DNA of 64,000 nucleotides, taken from Paenibacillus endophyticus (GTDB lineage Bacteria > Bacillota > Bacilli > Paenibacillales > Paenibacillaceae). Where the stretch lies: contig NZ_JACHXW010000005.1 of NCBI RefSeq assembly GCF_014192395.1, positions 1 through 64,000 of the forward strand, read 5' to 3'. This document shows, piece by piece, positions 25,851 through 33,483 of the stretch. The notes beneath the pieces were generated by a model. The model was not told the DNA's origin and searched no databases. It worked only from the letters and a program-made list of their open reading frames with translations. The position numbers and the translations under genes were made by a program. Position 1 is the stretch's first letter. The number at the start of each line of letters is the position of its first letter.

Positions 25851-25936
25851 CCCATTCCACCCCGACTCTCTGTTTTGTAAGAACTGTCAGCATACAAGTC
25901 TAGCATTGACGCTCCCTTCTCTCATTGCGCTATCCG

Positions 25937-25969
25937 CTATGCAAGCCTTCGCTTGCAGCCGAAGGCTGC
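25937..25969 (-). promoter_or_regulatory. Leader hairpins ahead of nupN
   Basis: Two small hairpins share ends: GCAAGC-CTTC-GCTTGC (25941-25956) and GCAGCC-GAA-GGCTGC (25955-25969). AGCCTTC (25944-25950) can instead pair with GAAGGCT (25961-25967), so the two forms exclude each other. No T-run follows, so this is not a simple terminator; it may affect leader stability. Confidence 0.35.
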
Positions 25970-26028
25970 TTCGCCCGTCTTGTTTTCAACCGATAACGTA
26001 ATCCCAATATATGATCATGTAATCTATA

Positions 26029-26045
26029 TGTCAATATATATAACA
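26029..26045. promoter_or_regulatory. TnrA/GlnR-like box 1, nup-puc operon
   Basis: TGTCAATATATATAACA matches the Bacillus TnrA/GlnR box TGTNA-N7-TNACA at every fixed base. It lies 179 bases ahead of the nupN ATG. Nitrogen-limited activation of purine use is known for TnrA in B. subtilis; here it is inferred. Confidence 0.6.
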
Positions 26046-26069
26046 TTAATAGTTTGAAGATATCCATTC

Positions 26070-26103
26070 AATGCGAAATTTGTGTTTTGTGCACAAACGC
26101 ATT
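26070..26103. promoter_or_regulatory. Dyad between the two nitrogen boxes
   Basis: AATGCG (26070-26075) and CGCATT (26098-26103) enclose TTTGTG (26079-26084) and CACAAA (26092-26097). The arrangement is a two-part inverted repeat, likely an operator for another regulator (a PucR- or LacI-type protein is possible) or a transcript hairpin. Confidence 0.4.
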
Positions 26104-26111
26104 GTCAATTA

Positions 26112-26128
26112 TGTTATATATATTCACA
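26112..26128. promoter_or_regulatory. TnrA/GlnR-like box 2, nup-puc operon
   Basis: TGTTATATATATTCACA also fits TGTNA-N7-TNACA fully. Its centre is 83 bases, about eight helical turns, from box 1, so proteins on the two boxes would face the same side of the DNA. Confidence 0.58.
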
Positions 26129-26149
26129 CGATAACATTCTAGCACCCTC

Positions 26150-26812
26150 TTACTTGCCCGAAAATCGCTTTTTGGCCATATCAAAATCAGCAGGCGTGTC
26201 CACGTCAAACAACGCCTGCTCATCTGCAGCAACTAAGCCAAATCCTTTGAATGTAGGGGAATGGAACAATTTACGCGCTCCGGTGTCTCCGTCTAACGCT
26301 AGCATTGCAGGGAACATAGTCTTAGATAATAAAGCAGGAGGGGTTAACACGATTGATTTCTGTGAAAAGTCCTGGCTGGCTGTCGCGACAAAATCCAAAA
26401 CAGGCTGCGCTCCCCAAAAATGGACTAGCTCCGCGAACATATCGGGTGTAACGAAAGGCTGATCTGCTAATGCAACTAGTACACCATCAAGCGAAGGATT
26501 TTGATCCATCATATTTTGAAGACCGGCGCGTATGGAAAATGACATGCCGCATTCTGCTTCCGCGCATGTCACCACTGACACCTTTTTACTCGCCGCCAGG
26601 CCAGCTGACTTTGCCAAGTTATACTCTGCCGCAATCCACTTGGCTTGATCATCTGGGCTCACAACTACAGTGATACCGTCAATTGGACTGGTTAATAGGG
26701 CACGCAGTCCCAAGCTTGCGAGCGGTTTGTTCTTCGCGAGCTCGAGCGTTTGTTTTCTAATGCCCATTCGCCTGCTCTGTCCTGCTGCCAAATAGAGGGC
26801 TGTAATATTCAT
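26150..26812 (-). CDS. pucB: Molybdenum cofactor nucleotidyltransferase MocA/PucB-like
   Basis: A protein of about 220 residues with a MobA/MocA nucleotidyltransferase fold. TALYLAAGQSRRMG (near 3-16) is the nucleotide-binding loop and VALADQPFVTPDMFAELV contains the metal-binding DQP. MocA-type enzymes attach CMP to the molybdopterin cofactor; in B. subtilis PucB is required for xanthine dehydrogenase activity. The ATG at 26812, with GGAGGCAGG ahead, is preferred over an earlier frame start at 26854; it overlaps the pucA end by 56 bases, so translation is coupled. Confidence 0.88.
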   Translation of the reverse strand: MNITALYLAAGQSRRMGIRKQTLELAKNKPLASLGLRALLTSPIDGITVVVSPDDQAKWIAAEYNLAKSAGLAASKKVSVVTCAEAECGMSFSIRAGLQNMMDQNPSLDGVLVALADQPFVTPDMFAELVHFWGAQPVLDFVATASQDFSQKSIVLTPPALLSKTMFPAMLALDGDTGARKLFHSPTFKGFGLVAADEQALFDVDTPADFDMAKKRFSGK

Positions 26813-27782
26813 CCTGCCTCCGCTCCTTCCGCAGTCTCTCCTTGCGACCTGCACGTATGGCGATAAGCTCCGCAGCTACACTCACAGCAATCTCATAAGG
26901 CCCATCCGCCCCTATCGCAAGACCGATTGGAGCTCTCACATTCGACGGGATTAAAAATGTTTCAAATAACATTCGAATTCTCTTTTTCGAGCCTAGAATA
27001 CCGATATAAACAAGCTGCAGAGGAAGCGCTACGCGAATCATCTCTCTATCCCGCTGCAAATGATGGCTGCAAACGATCAAATAATCACTTGATCGGAATT
27101 GCAGCTGCTCAGCGATTGCCTCAGGCGATCCTGTAATAATTGCCGCTTCAGGAAACCGTTCCTGCGTGCATAACGCCGGTCTCCAATCGACTACAATGAC
27201 CTGGAATCCAATTTGCTTGACCAGCGCGTAAATCGCTTCCGCATCCTTACCCACTCCGAATATGACGAGCCTTTGCCTAGGTGTGATGTCAACGAACAAA
27301 TGATAGCGCTCGTCTACCTCTTCCCAGTAAACAGCATCTGTCTCGACATTCGCAAGATCATGCAGCACGTAATCGATTCCAGCGTCATCCCAGCTTCGCA
27401 TCAGCCTTACAGTTATGCCTGCTTCCAACTTTTCTCTTGCTACCAGCAGCAGCTTCAGCAGCTGCCCATGAACCGGCTCAAGCAGCAATCGAATCTCGCC
27501 GCCGCAGCCTATAGCATCTCCCCAAATGGCGTCCTCGTCAGCATTCATATTGTAGCTAATAAGGGAGAACTGGCCCGAAGTACGCACAACATCCGCGATT
27601 TCCTGTAAATCATGCTCCAGACAGCCCGGGCTAACCGCTCCAATTTGCTTACCATTCGGTTTGAACAGCATCGAAGCACCTGCCTTCCGATATGAATGAC
27701 CCTCTACACAGAGGATCGTAGCCAGCACGCACTGACTCTCATCTTGCAGATGCAGAGCCTCCAATATTTCGTGCATATCCAT
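26757..27782 (-). CDS. pucA: XdhC/CoxI-family maturation factor, PucA-like
   Basis: A 341-residue protein of the XdhC family, which binds and sulfurates the molybdenum cofactor and inserts it into xanthine dehydrogenase. VEGHSYRKAGASMLF and GAVSPGCLEHDLQEIA belong to the N-terminal XdhC domain (1-100), and LVIFGVGKDAEAIYALVKQIGF with VVDWR (about 170-200) is the Rossmann domain. It is a soluble chaperone rather than part of the enzyme. It lies between the amidohydrolase gene and pucB, away from the pucCDE genes it serves. Confidence 0.9.
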   Translation of the reverse strand: MDMHEILEALHLQDESQCVLATILCVEGHSYRKAGASMLFKPNGKQIGAVSPGCLEHDLQEIADVVRTSGQFSLISYNMNADEDAIWGDAIGCGGEIRLLLEPVHGQLLKLLLVAREKLEAGITVRLMRSWDDAGIDYVLHDLANVETDAVYWEEVDERYHLFVDITPRQRLVIFGVGKDAEAIYALVKQIGFQVIVVDWRPALCTQERFPEAAIITGSPEAIAEQLQFRSSDYLIVCSHHLQRDREMIRVALPLQLVYIGILGSKKRIRMLFETFLIPSNVRAPIGLAIGADGPYEIAVSVAAELIAIRAGRKERLRKERRQDEYYSPLFGSRTEQANGH

Positions 27783-27848
27783 AATCCTTCCCCCTTATGG
27801 AGCAGCTCTTTTCTTCTCACAGCTTAGCAACTGGTGCATGCTACAGCT

Positions 27849-29174
27849 TTACAAACGTTGAATCAGCCTGCGGAGCGCTTGATCCGCTTCCTTCAAAACG
27901 ATCTTTTTGTCTACCGACCTTACAAGCTTGTTTTCCATTACGATCCGTCCATCGATCAATACCGTATCGACGTCCCCCCTTGTCGCGGCATATACGACTC
28001 TTGAATACCAATCCGCGTCAAAGGATGGATATACGTGAAAGTCCTCCAGGTCCAGCAGCTGCAAATCTGCAAGCTTCCCTACTTCAATACTCCCGATGCT
28101 TTTGTCCAAGCCAAGCACCTTGGCACCGCCTATCGTCGCCATCCGAAGCACCGTTTTCGCATTCATGACGGTTGGCCCATGCTTTACCTTCTGCATATAA
28201 GCCGTTAACCGCATTTCCTGAAACATATCCAAATTATTGTTGCATGGAGCTCCATCAGCACCAATCCCTACATCAATCCCTTGCTCCAGCAGCAATGGAA
28301 TTTCGGCAACTCCGGATGCCAGCTTCATATTCGATCCTGGACAATGGGTAACCTTCACCCCCCGGTCACGGATGATTGTTTTTTCTTCGTCATCCAGCCA
28401 TATACTGTGTGCCAAGATTAAGTTAGGCTTTGCCAGACCGATGTGGTCCAAATATACGACGTTTCGCATCCCCCTTTCCGCTTCAACCATCGCGATTTCG
28501 CCTACATTCTCCGATGCATGGGTATGAACCATTACACCGTAAGCCGCCGAGAGATCACGCACGCCAATGAGCAGCTCCTCCGTGCAGGAAACGACGAAGC
28601 GTGGGCAAAAGGCATATTGAATTCTGCCATTTTCCGCACCATGCCATTTCTCCAGCAGATCGACGCTGTCCTGCAGCGATTTCTCCGTCTTCTCTTGCAA
28701 GGCAAGCGGAACCTCCGTCCCGTGATCCATCATGACCTTGCCCGAGATCGCTCTTATTCCGCTTTCCTTAATCGCTTGAAACGCCGATTCCGTATAATGA
28801 ACGGTTTCCATATCGAGGATGGTCGTCGTTCCGCTGCGTATGAGCTCCCCAATACCAAGCAACGCGGAGTAATAGACGGAATCCTCGCTATGCGCTGCCT
28901 CAAGCGGCCATATTTTTTCCTTTAGCCAATCTATTAGCGATAAGTCGTCAGCTCTCCCTCGAAAAAGCGTTTGGCATAAATGGATATGCGTTTGTACGAA
29001 TCCGGGCAGCAAAACTTTACCTTCCGCATTTATGATACGATCCGCTCGAATTCCCTGCAGTCCAACACCGATCTCTGTTATCCGATTGCCTACTATTAAT
29101 ACATCACCTGTAAAGATATCGTTTTGTTCATTCATGGTCATAACGACGGCGTTCTGAATAAGTATGGTTGTCAT
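27849..29174 (-). CDS. Amidohydrolase family deaminase of the TrzN/SsnA group
   Basis: A 441-residue metal-dependent deaminase or chlorohydrolase-like enzyme. GFVQTHIHLCQTLFRG carries the HxH pair, HTHASEN the next histidine and Glu, HSIWLDD the third, and ADGAPCNNN the Asp of the metal site. THCPGSNMKLASG is common to 8-oxoguanine, 5'-deoxyadenosine and guanine deaminases. In this island it could deaminate guanine, 8-oxoguanine or an adenine nucleoside, but the substrate cannot be chosen from sequence. ATG at 29174 with AGGGGG seven bases ahead. It heads the second purine operon with pucA and pucB. The product is soluble. Confidence 0.82.
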   Translation of the reverse strand: MTTILIQNAVVMTMNEQNDIFTGDVLIVGNRITEIGVGLQGIRADRIINAEGKVLLPGFVQTHIHLCQTLFRGRADDLSLIDWLKEKIWPLEAAHSEDSVYYSALLGIGELIRSGTTTILDMETVHYTESAFQAIKESGIRAISGKVMMDHGTEVPLALQEKTEKSLQDSVDLLEKWHGAENGRIQYAFCPRFVVSCTEELLIGVRDLSAAYGVMVHTHASENVGEIAMVEAERGMRNVVYLDHIGLAKPNLILAHSIWLDDEEKTIIRDRGVKVTHCPGSNMKLASGVAEIPLLLEQGIDVGIGADGAPCNNNLDMFQEMRLTAYMQKVKHGPTVMNAKTVLRMATIGGAKVLGLDKSIGSIEVGKLADLQLLDLEDFHVYPSFDADWYSRVVYAATRGDVDTVLIDGRIVMENKLVRSVDKKIVLKEADQALRRLIQRL

Positions 29175-29350
29175 GTTCAATCCCCCTAAAGCGCGTATAA
29201 CTGCTACTTATTAGCTTATTCAGGCCAACGGTATTGCAGGCTTATTCTTCAATTCAAATGCAATTCATTATGTCAGAATTTTCTGAAAATAATCTTTAGA
29301 GAATTGCATGTAACCATAAGGGAAGGAAAACGCCTTTCTTGCTTTCGTTG

Positions 29351-29367
29351 TGTAAGTTTATATAACA
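29351..29367. promoter_or_regulatory. TnrA/GlnR-like box 3, amidohydrolase-pucA-pucB operon
   Basis: TGTAAGTTTATATAACA fits TGTNA-N7-TNACA at every fixed base. It lies 177 bases ahead of the ATG at 29174, almost the same distance as box 1 from nupN, which supports a shared mode of control for the two operons. Confidence 0.6.
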
Positions 29368-29478
29368 TGATAAAACACATTTGTAGGTTACGCAAGACTT
29401 CTTACGAAATATTTATATGCAGAATGACTTGCATTGGATCACACCTGACATATAATTAACATTTAAAATAGATAAGTA

Positions 29479-29571
29479 GAAACGCCTGACGGCGTCCTTA
29501 CAATAGACGCCATCGTTTCAGCGGAGCGTATAGAGAAAGTAGGAGCAAACCCATATACTTTCCTATACGTC
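29479..29571 (-). repeat. 93-bp structured repeat, copy A
   Basis: Gap-free 93-bp match (82 of 93 positions by my count) to 34988-35080, in inverted orientation. Read on the minus strand it begins GACGTATAGG and ends GGCGTTTC. Two main hairpins are preserved: CGTATAG with CTATACG, continued here by GAAAGTA with TACTTTC; and GAAACG...GGCGTC closed by GACGCC...CGTTTC. It begins at the first base after a terminator T-tract. Confidence 0.9.
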
Positions 29572-29609
29572 AAAAAAACCAATCAAGCCGAATGATTCCG
29601 CTTGATTGG
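29572..29609 (-). terminator. Terminator of the serine-hydrolase gene
   Basis: CCAATCAAGC (29579-29588) pairs with GCTTGATTGG (29600-29609); on the minus strand seven T follow (29578-29572). The repeat copy A starts immediately after. Confidence 0.9.
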
Positions 29610-29644
29610 CATCCTATCCCTAAATCCATTAACGTTCACTGTTG

Positions 29645-30616
29645 TTAATCCTTCAATAACTCCGAATGCTCTCGGTTTCTCTTTTTCCCTGACCATACAG
29701 GAATAATCTGTTCAAAAATGAGTTTTCTAGACCACTCCGCTTCATTTCGCTTCGTGATCTGCTTCCGGACAACGACGGTCAGCTCATACTCAGGTGCTAT
29801 AAGCAAATATTGGCCTCCATGACCGAAAGCAAAGTAACAATCGCACTGCGAGTTGTGTTCCTCGGGCGAATGCCACCAGTGGTAACCATAGCCGCCATAA
29901 ATCGGCGGCTCATAATGCAATAATCCGCGATGATGAAGCTGTGTTGATTCGGTAATCCATTCGGATGAAACGAAAGATTTCCCGCCATAACATCCATTCT
30001 GAACAAGCAAACTGCCTATGTTGGCTAAGTCTCTGCTATATAAGAAAAGACCTGTGCCGCCCTCATTTACTCCCCCTCGTTCCATCCAACGGGCACCTTG
30101 AAAGCCGAGTGGCTCGAATAAATGCTCCTTGGCAAATGAAAGCGCCGAGATTCCTGCCGCTTTCGTGAGAATAGCGGACAGCAAATGAGAACCGCCGGAG
30201 TTATAGGCAAACGCCGTGCCTGGGTCAGAAATTAACGGCTGCTTAAATACGTACTGTACAGGGTCTTCCGAAGCTCTGAAGGCTTTGTAAGGCTTATCGA
30301 AATCAGGCCAATCAAAACCCGACGTCATTGTAAGCAGATGCTTAATCGTTATGCGGCTGAGAGCTTCTTTGATTTCAGCGGGATGGTCTAAAAAGTCCGT
30401 AATCGGCTGATCCACGTTTTTCAGCAATCCTTGATCAATGGCCATTCCGATCAGCAGGGACAGGACACTCTTCGTACAGGAGTAAAGCGGTCCGATTATG
30501 TCCTTGCCGCTCGCATGCCATTCCAATATGCTCCTCGTCCCTTGCCGCACAATGACCGATTTGATTTTTCTTTCGGCAAGAAAATGGTGTTCTAATTTCA
30601 GCTCATTCGCATGCAT
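29645..30616 (-). CDS. Serine hydrolase, beta-lactamase class C-like
   Basis: A 323-residue protein of the serine beta-lactamase/penicillin-binding family. The SxxK motif is S46-C-T-K49 in YSCTKSVLSLLIG, the YxN-like motif is Y138-N-S in FAYNSGG, and HGGQYLLIAPE takes the KTG position. There is no signal peptide, so it is probably a cytoplasmic esterase or peptidase rather than a secreted beta-lactamase. Start: ATG at 30616 with GGAAAGG upstream. It lies 18 bases after the MFS gene and is cotranscribed with it; the pair may handle one small molecule. Confidence 0.85.
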   Translation of the reverse strand: MHANELKLEHHFLAERKIKSVIVRQGTRSILEWHASGKDIIGPLYSCTKSVLSLLIGMAIDQGLLKNVDQPITDFLDHPAEIKEALSRITIKHLLTMTSGFDWPDFDKPYKAFRASEDPVQYVFKQPLISDPGTAFAYNSGGSHLLSAILTKAAGISALSFAKEHLFEPLGFQGARWMERGGVNEGGTGLFLYSRDLANIGSLLVQNGCYGGKSFVSSEWITESTQLHHRGLLHYEPPIYGGYGYHWWHSPEEHNSQCDCYFAFGHGGQYLLIAPEYELTVVVRKQITKRNEAEWSRKLIFEQIIPVWSGKKRNREHSELLKD

Positions 30617-30633
30617 GTCCTAATCGACCTTTC

Positions 30634-32040
30634 CTAAGAAGCATTTCTTTGCTGATGTTCAGCCTGCTTAAGCGCCGGCATACTCATAGACACAAGCACA
30701 ACGAATACGGACAATACCGCTACCCAAACAAAAATCGTATGCAAGCTTCCAGCAAGCACGGAGGCTTCGATCTGTTCAGCGCTCCCTGTATGAAGCAGCA
30801 AGCCAAATACGGTAATGCCGATGGTTTGGCCTAACGTTCGGATGAAATTGTTGCTTGCCACAGCAGAACCGCGCAGCTCCCAGCCTACTGAAGAAGATAC
30901 GGCTACGGTTAAAGAGGTAAGCGACAGACCAAACGACAAGCCAGCCAGAAAGGTATAAACAACAAATAAGGCAATCGAAGTAGACGCATTCATGAAAGAA
31001 AAACCGATGCTGCTCGCGAACAGGAAGCATGATCCGGCAACCGCGATGAAGCGCAAGCCTTTTTTAGAAATCCAATTTCCTGCCAGAATGGAGCCAAGCG
31101 GCCAAGCAACCGAGAGCGGAATCATCGCAAGTCCGGAATACGTGGCAGGCTTCCCATAAACCCCTTGTATCCATAAGGGCAAATAAAAGATAACGACAAC
31201 GTTAATGACACATAGCAAGAAACTGTCCAGATTAGCCATACTTATCATTCGATTCCGAAAAAGCTGGAATGGAATAATCGGTTCAGGGGATTTCATTTCT
31301 ATACGGGCAAATATCACGAAAAATAAGACAGAAAAAACAAATAGCGCTCCGATAAGCCATGCGCTGCCGGTACCGCTTCCATCTTCATTACGGATAAGAG
31401 TCATCGCATACAACAGGCTGAACATCGCGATCGTAAAGGTTATAATGCCAGGATAATCAATATGTCTTTTTCGCTTCTCCAGCGTTTCCTTCAAGGAGCT
31501 CGCCAGCAAATAAATCGCCACTATGCCAAATGGAAGGTTCATGTAGAAAATGGCTCTCCAAGATATGTAGTCAACCAGTAATCCGCCGAACAACGGACCG
31601 GAGATTCCAGCAATGCCCCAAATGCTCGACATCCAGCCCTGTACCTTGGCTCGCTGCTCGAAGGAATACATGTCCGCGATAATGGTATAAGGAATCGTGG
31701 TAAGCGCACCTGCGCCTAAGCCCTGCAGAGCCCTGAACCAGATCAGCTGATTCATCGTTTGCGCTACGCCGGAGAGCATGGAGCCCGCAAGAAAAATCAA
31801 GGCGCCGATCACAAACATTTTCTTGCGCCCATACAAATCGGATAGCTTGCCGTACACAGGCGTCGTAATGACGGTTGCGAGCAGATAAATGGAGATAATC
31901 CAGCTATATTGCCGGATACCTTGCAATTCCCCCGTAATGCTGGGCATGGCCGTACTTACAATTGTACCTTCTATTGCTGCGAGAAATGTAGCTACGAATA
32001 AGGCAACGGTTACTTTTTTGCGAGTCTGCGAAGCGTTCAT
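30634..32040 (-). CDS. MFS drug exporter, DHA2 (EmrB/QacA) family
   Basis: A 468-residue proton-driven exporter with about 14 membrane segments. FLAAIEGTIVSTAMPSI in helix 1 and VYGKLSDLYGRKKMFVIGA in the loop 2-3 are family motifs, while FRALQGLGAGALTTIPYTIIADM and GWRAIFY-like SWRAIFYMNLPFGI complete the 14-TM pattern. ATG at 32040 has AAAGGATG ahead. It is the first gene of the two-gene operon with the serine hydrolase. The substrate is unknown; drug resistance is possible but not shown. Confidence 0.88.
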   Translation of the reverse strand: MNASQTRKKVTVALFVATFLAAIEGTIVSTAMPSITGELQGIRQYSWIISIYLLATVITTPVYGKLSDLYGRKKMFVIGALIFLAGSMLSGVAQTMNQLIWFRALQGLGAGALTTIPYTIIADMYSFEQRAKVQGWMSSIWGIAGISGPLFGGLLVDYISWRAIFYMNLPFGIVAIYLLASSLKETLEKRKRHIDYPGIITFTIAMFSLLYAMTLIRNEDGSGTGSAWLIGALFVFSVLFFVIFARIEMKSPEPIIPFQLFRNRMISMANLDSFLLCVINVVVIFYLPLWIQGVYGKPATYSGLAMIPLSVAWPLGSILAGNWISKKGLRFIAVAGSCFLFASSIGFSFMNASTSIALFVVYTFLAGLSFGLSLTSLTVAVSSSVGWELRGSAVASNNFIRTLGQTIGITVFGLLLHTGSAEQIEASVLAGSLHTIFVWVAVLSVFVVLVSMSMPALKQAEHQQRNAS

Positions 32041-32145
32041 GGTTCATCCTTTCGGAGAAAATAATCTAGAATTACAATCCATGGCAAAATGGATCTTTTC
32101 TATTATGATCGCTGCAAGCTTGAAATATCAACGTTTTTATTATGA

Positions 32146-32391
32146 CTACGATGATTTCGACAATACTTGACCCTTCCAGTGAATGCATTCCCTGGTACAT
32201 AGCCGCAGTAAATAGCTGGATCGTTCGGTTTCCGGCTTTTGCCAAAACTCTAGATCTTCAAACAGCTTGCATAATGTTTTTTCGGCAGCTTTGCACGCTG
32301 CTTGTTCTTCTATGAGCAATGTAAGGCATAATGTATAACAAAGCGATTCGTATCGCCGTAATGCCTCAACCTTTTGTTGGAAATCAAACAT
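32146..32391 (-). CDS. Small protein resembling sigma factor region 2
   Basis: An open frame of 123 residues runs to 32517, but an inner ATG at 32391 with AAGGGG about 11 bases ahead gives an 81-residue product that reads better. FQQKVEALRRYESLCYTLCLTLL, an acidic middle and SSYLLRLCTRECI resemble the region 2 core and the WLLRIARN segment of ECF sigma factors, split here as YLLRLCTREC. There is no region 4. It could be a shortened sigma factor, an anti-sigma-type decoy or a conserved small protein of unknown role. I do not recognise it with certainty, and it could also be a chance frame. Confidence 0.4.
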   Translation of the reverse strand: MFDFQQKVEALRRYESLCYTLCLTLLIEEQAACKAAEKTLCKLFEDLEFWQKPETERSSYLLRLCTRECIHWKGQVLSKSS

Positions 32392-32594
32392 GAGAATAGC
32401 CGCCCCTTCATACAGATCAAACCTATCCCTTATTGTAGCTCCTCCATTCATGCAATTAGTTACGAAATGGTTAAATTTGAATCCTTTCGGTTTGATAAGC
32501 GTATAGATGGTATCCAAATAGGGTGCAGATATGATAACCTATTTGGAGTGATTCTATATAAATTCTAATTATTGGTAGGTTAGGATGTTGCTAA

Positions 32595-33212
32595 ATGTAT
32601 GACATATTGTTGAATATCATTGAAGAAGTCGGATATTTCGCATTGTTTCTTGTCTTATGCCTCGGACTCATCGGGTTGCCTATACCGAACGAAGCCGTTG
32701 TCATGACAGGCGGCGCTTTATCGGAATCAGGCGTATTGCTGCCCGTACCTGCGTTCATCATGACATGTCTAGGCATTTGCTCAGCCATGACATTCGGATA
32801 CAGCATCGGAAGATTCGCTGGAAGCAAATTATCCAACTGGTTCAGCAGCAAAAAAAATATTGGCAAATTCGTTACGAAGTCCGAGCAGCTAAGCGAGCGC
32901 TACGGAGGCTATGCGATCAGTCTAAGTCTTTGTCTCCCTTTCTTAAGGCATGTTACTCCTTATGTGATGGGAATGAACCGAATGCCTTACAAACGTTTTG
33001 CTTTGTTCGCTTATCCCTCCGCCTTTGTTTGGACGCTTGCTTATTTTATCATTGGATCTTTCGTTGGCGATCAGGTTCAAAATCTATCGGATCATATATA
33101 CAAGTATGGGATTTGGGTCATTTACGGACTTGCTGCCATCCTGCTCGGTTTTATCGTTTATAAGTATGTAAAGGGCAAACAACATAAAAATCAAGTTGAG
33201 CGTCCGATGTAA
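32595..33212 (+). CDS. DedA-family membrane protein
   Basis: A 205-residue integral membrane protein of the DedA (VTT/SNARE-associated) family, linked to phospholipid and undecaprenyl-phosphate flipping. LGLIGLPIPNEAVVMTGG contains the conserved G-x-P-x-P-N-E segment and LCLPFLRHVTPYVMGMNRMP carries the catalytic-type Arg motif. At least four membrane segments are visible. The AGGATG site is weak but in place. The divergent neighbour is the sigma-like ORF. A terminator follows at 33227, so it is a single-gene unit. Confidence 0.9.
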   Translation: MYDILLNIIEEVGYFALFLVLCLGLIGLPIPNEAVVMTGGALSESGVLLPVPAFIMTCLGICSAMTFGYSIGRFAGSKLSNWFSSKKNIGKFVTKSEQLSERYGGYAISLSLCLPFLRHVTPYVMGMNRMPYKRFALFAYPSAFVWTLAYFIIGSFVGDQVQNLSDHIYKYGIWVIYGLAAILLGFIVYKYVKGKQHKNQVERPM

Positions 33213-33226
33213 GATCGGATCCAAGG

Positions 33227-33257
33227 AAAACCATCGGTCACATGCGATGGTTTTTTT
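33227..33257 (+). terminator. Terminator after the dedA-type gene
   Basis: AAAACCATCG (33227-33236) pairs with CGATGGTTTT (33245-33254) and a seven-T tract closes it. Confidence 0.9.
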
Positions 33258-33341
33258 GCATTCAACTAATGATCGAAGATGGAGCAATTGCGTGGATTTT
33301 ATCGATATCACATGATGTAAGCGCTTAATTGAAGGACTTGC

Positions 33342-33373
33342 TTTACATTTCTTTTTTTAATTTGTTGTATAAT
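33342..33373 (+). promoter_or_regulatory. Candidate promoter for sulP
   Basis: A perfect -10 TATAAT at 33368-33373 has TTTACA at 33342-33347, but the spacing of 20 is long. The predicted transcript would begin near 33380, so the long open-frame start at 33382 cannot be the real translation start. Confidence 0.4.
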
Positions 33374-33483
33374 TACGCTCAGTGTGCATCGGCCCCGACT
33401 TTTCTGAGAGTGAAAAGTCAAACAAGAGAAAAGCTGCCGTTCCGCAGATTCTCGAGCTTATAAAAACAGGAGGTTTATTTGCT

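Larger units (their letters stand above)
29181..29644. other. Gene-free region upstream of the purine operon
   Basis: 464 bases without a gene. From right to left it holds the terminator of the serine-hydrolase gene, one copy of the 93-bp structured repeat, an AT-rich unassigned stretch at 29370-29478, and the leader and promoter region of the amidohydrolase operon with the third nitrogen box at 29351-29367. No clear -35/-10 pair could be chosen. Confidence 0.6.

Noticed and set aside
25851..26100. Purine riboswitch ahead of nupN
   Set aside because: I looked for the conserved core (TATAATC, GTTTCTACC, CCGTAAA-type strings) on the minus strand and did not find it. The leader hairpins are different in kind.
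33382..33483. 33-codon N-terminal extension of SulP starting at GTG 33382
   Set aside because: It begins within about 10 bases of a perfect TATAAT, so it would start at the transcript's first base; AGGAGG and TTG further down are a better start.
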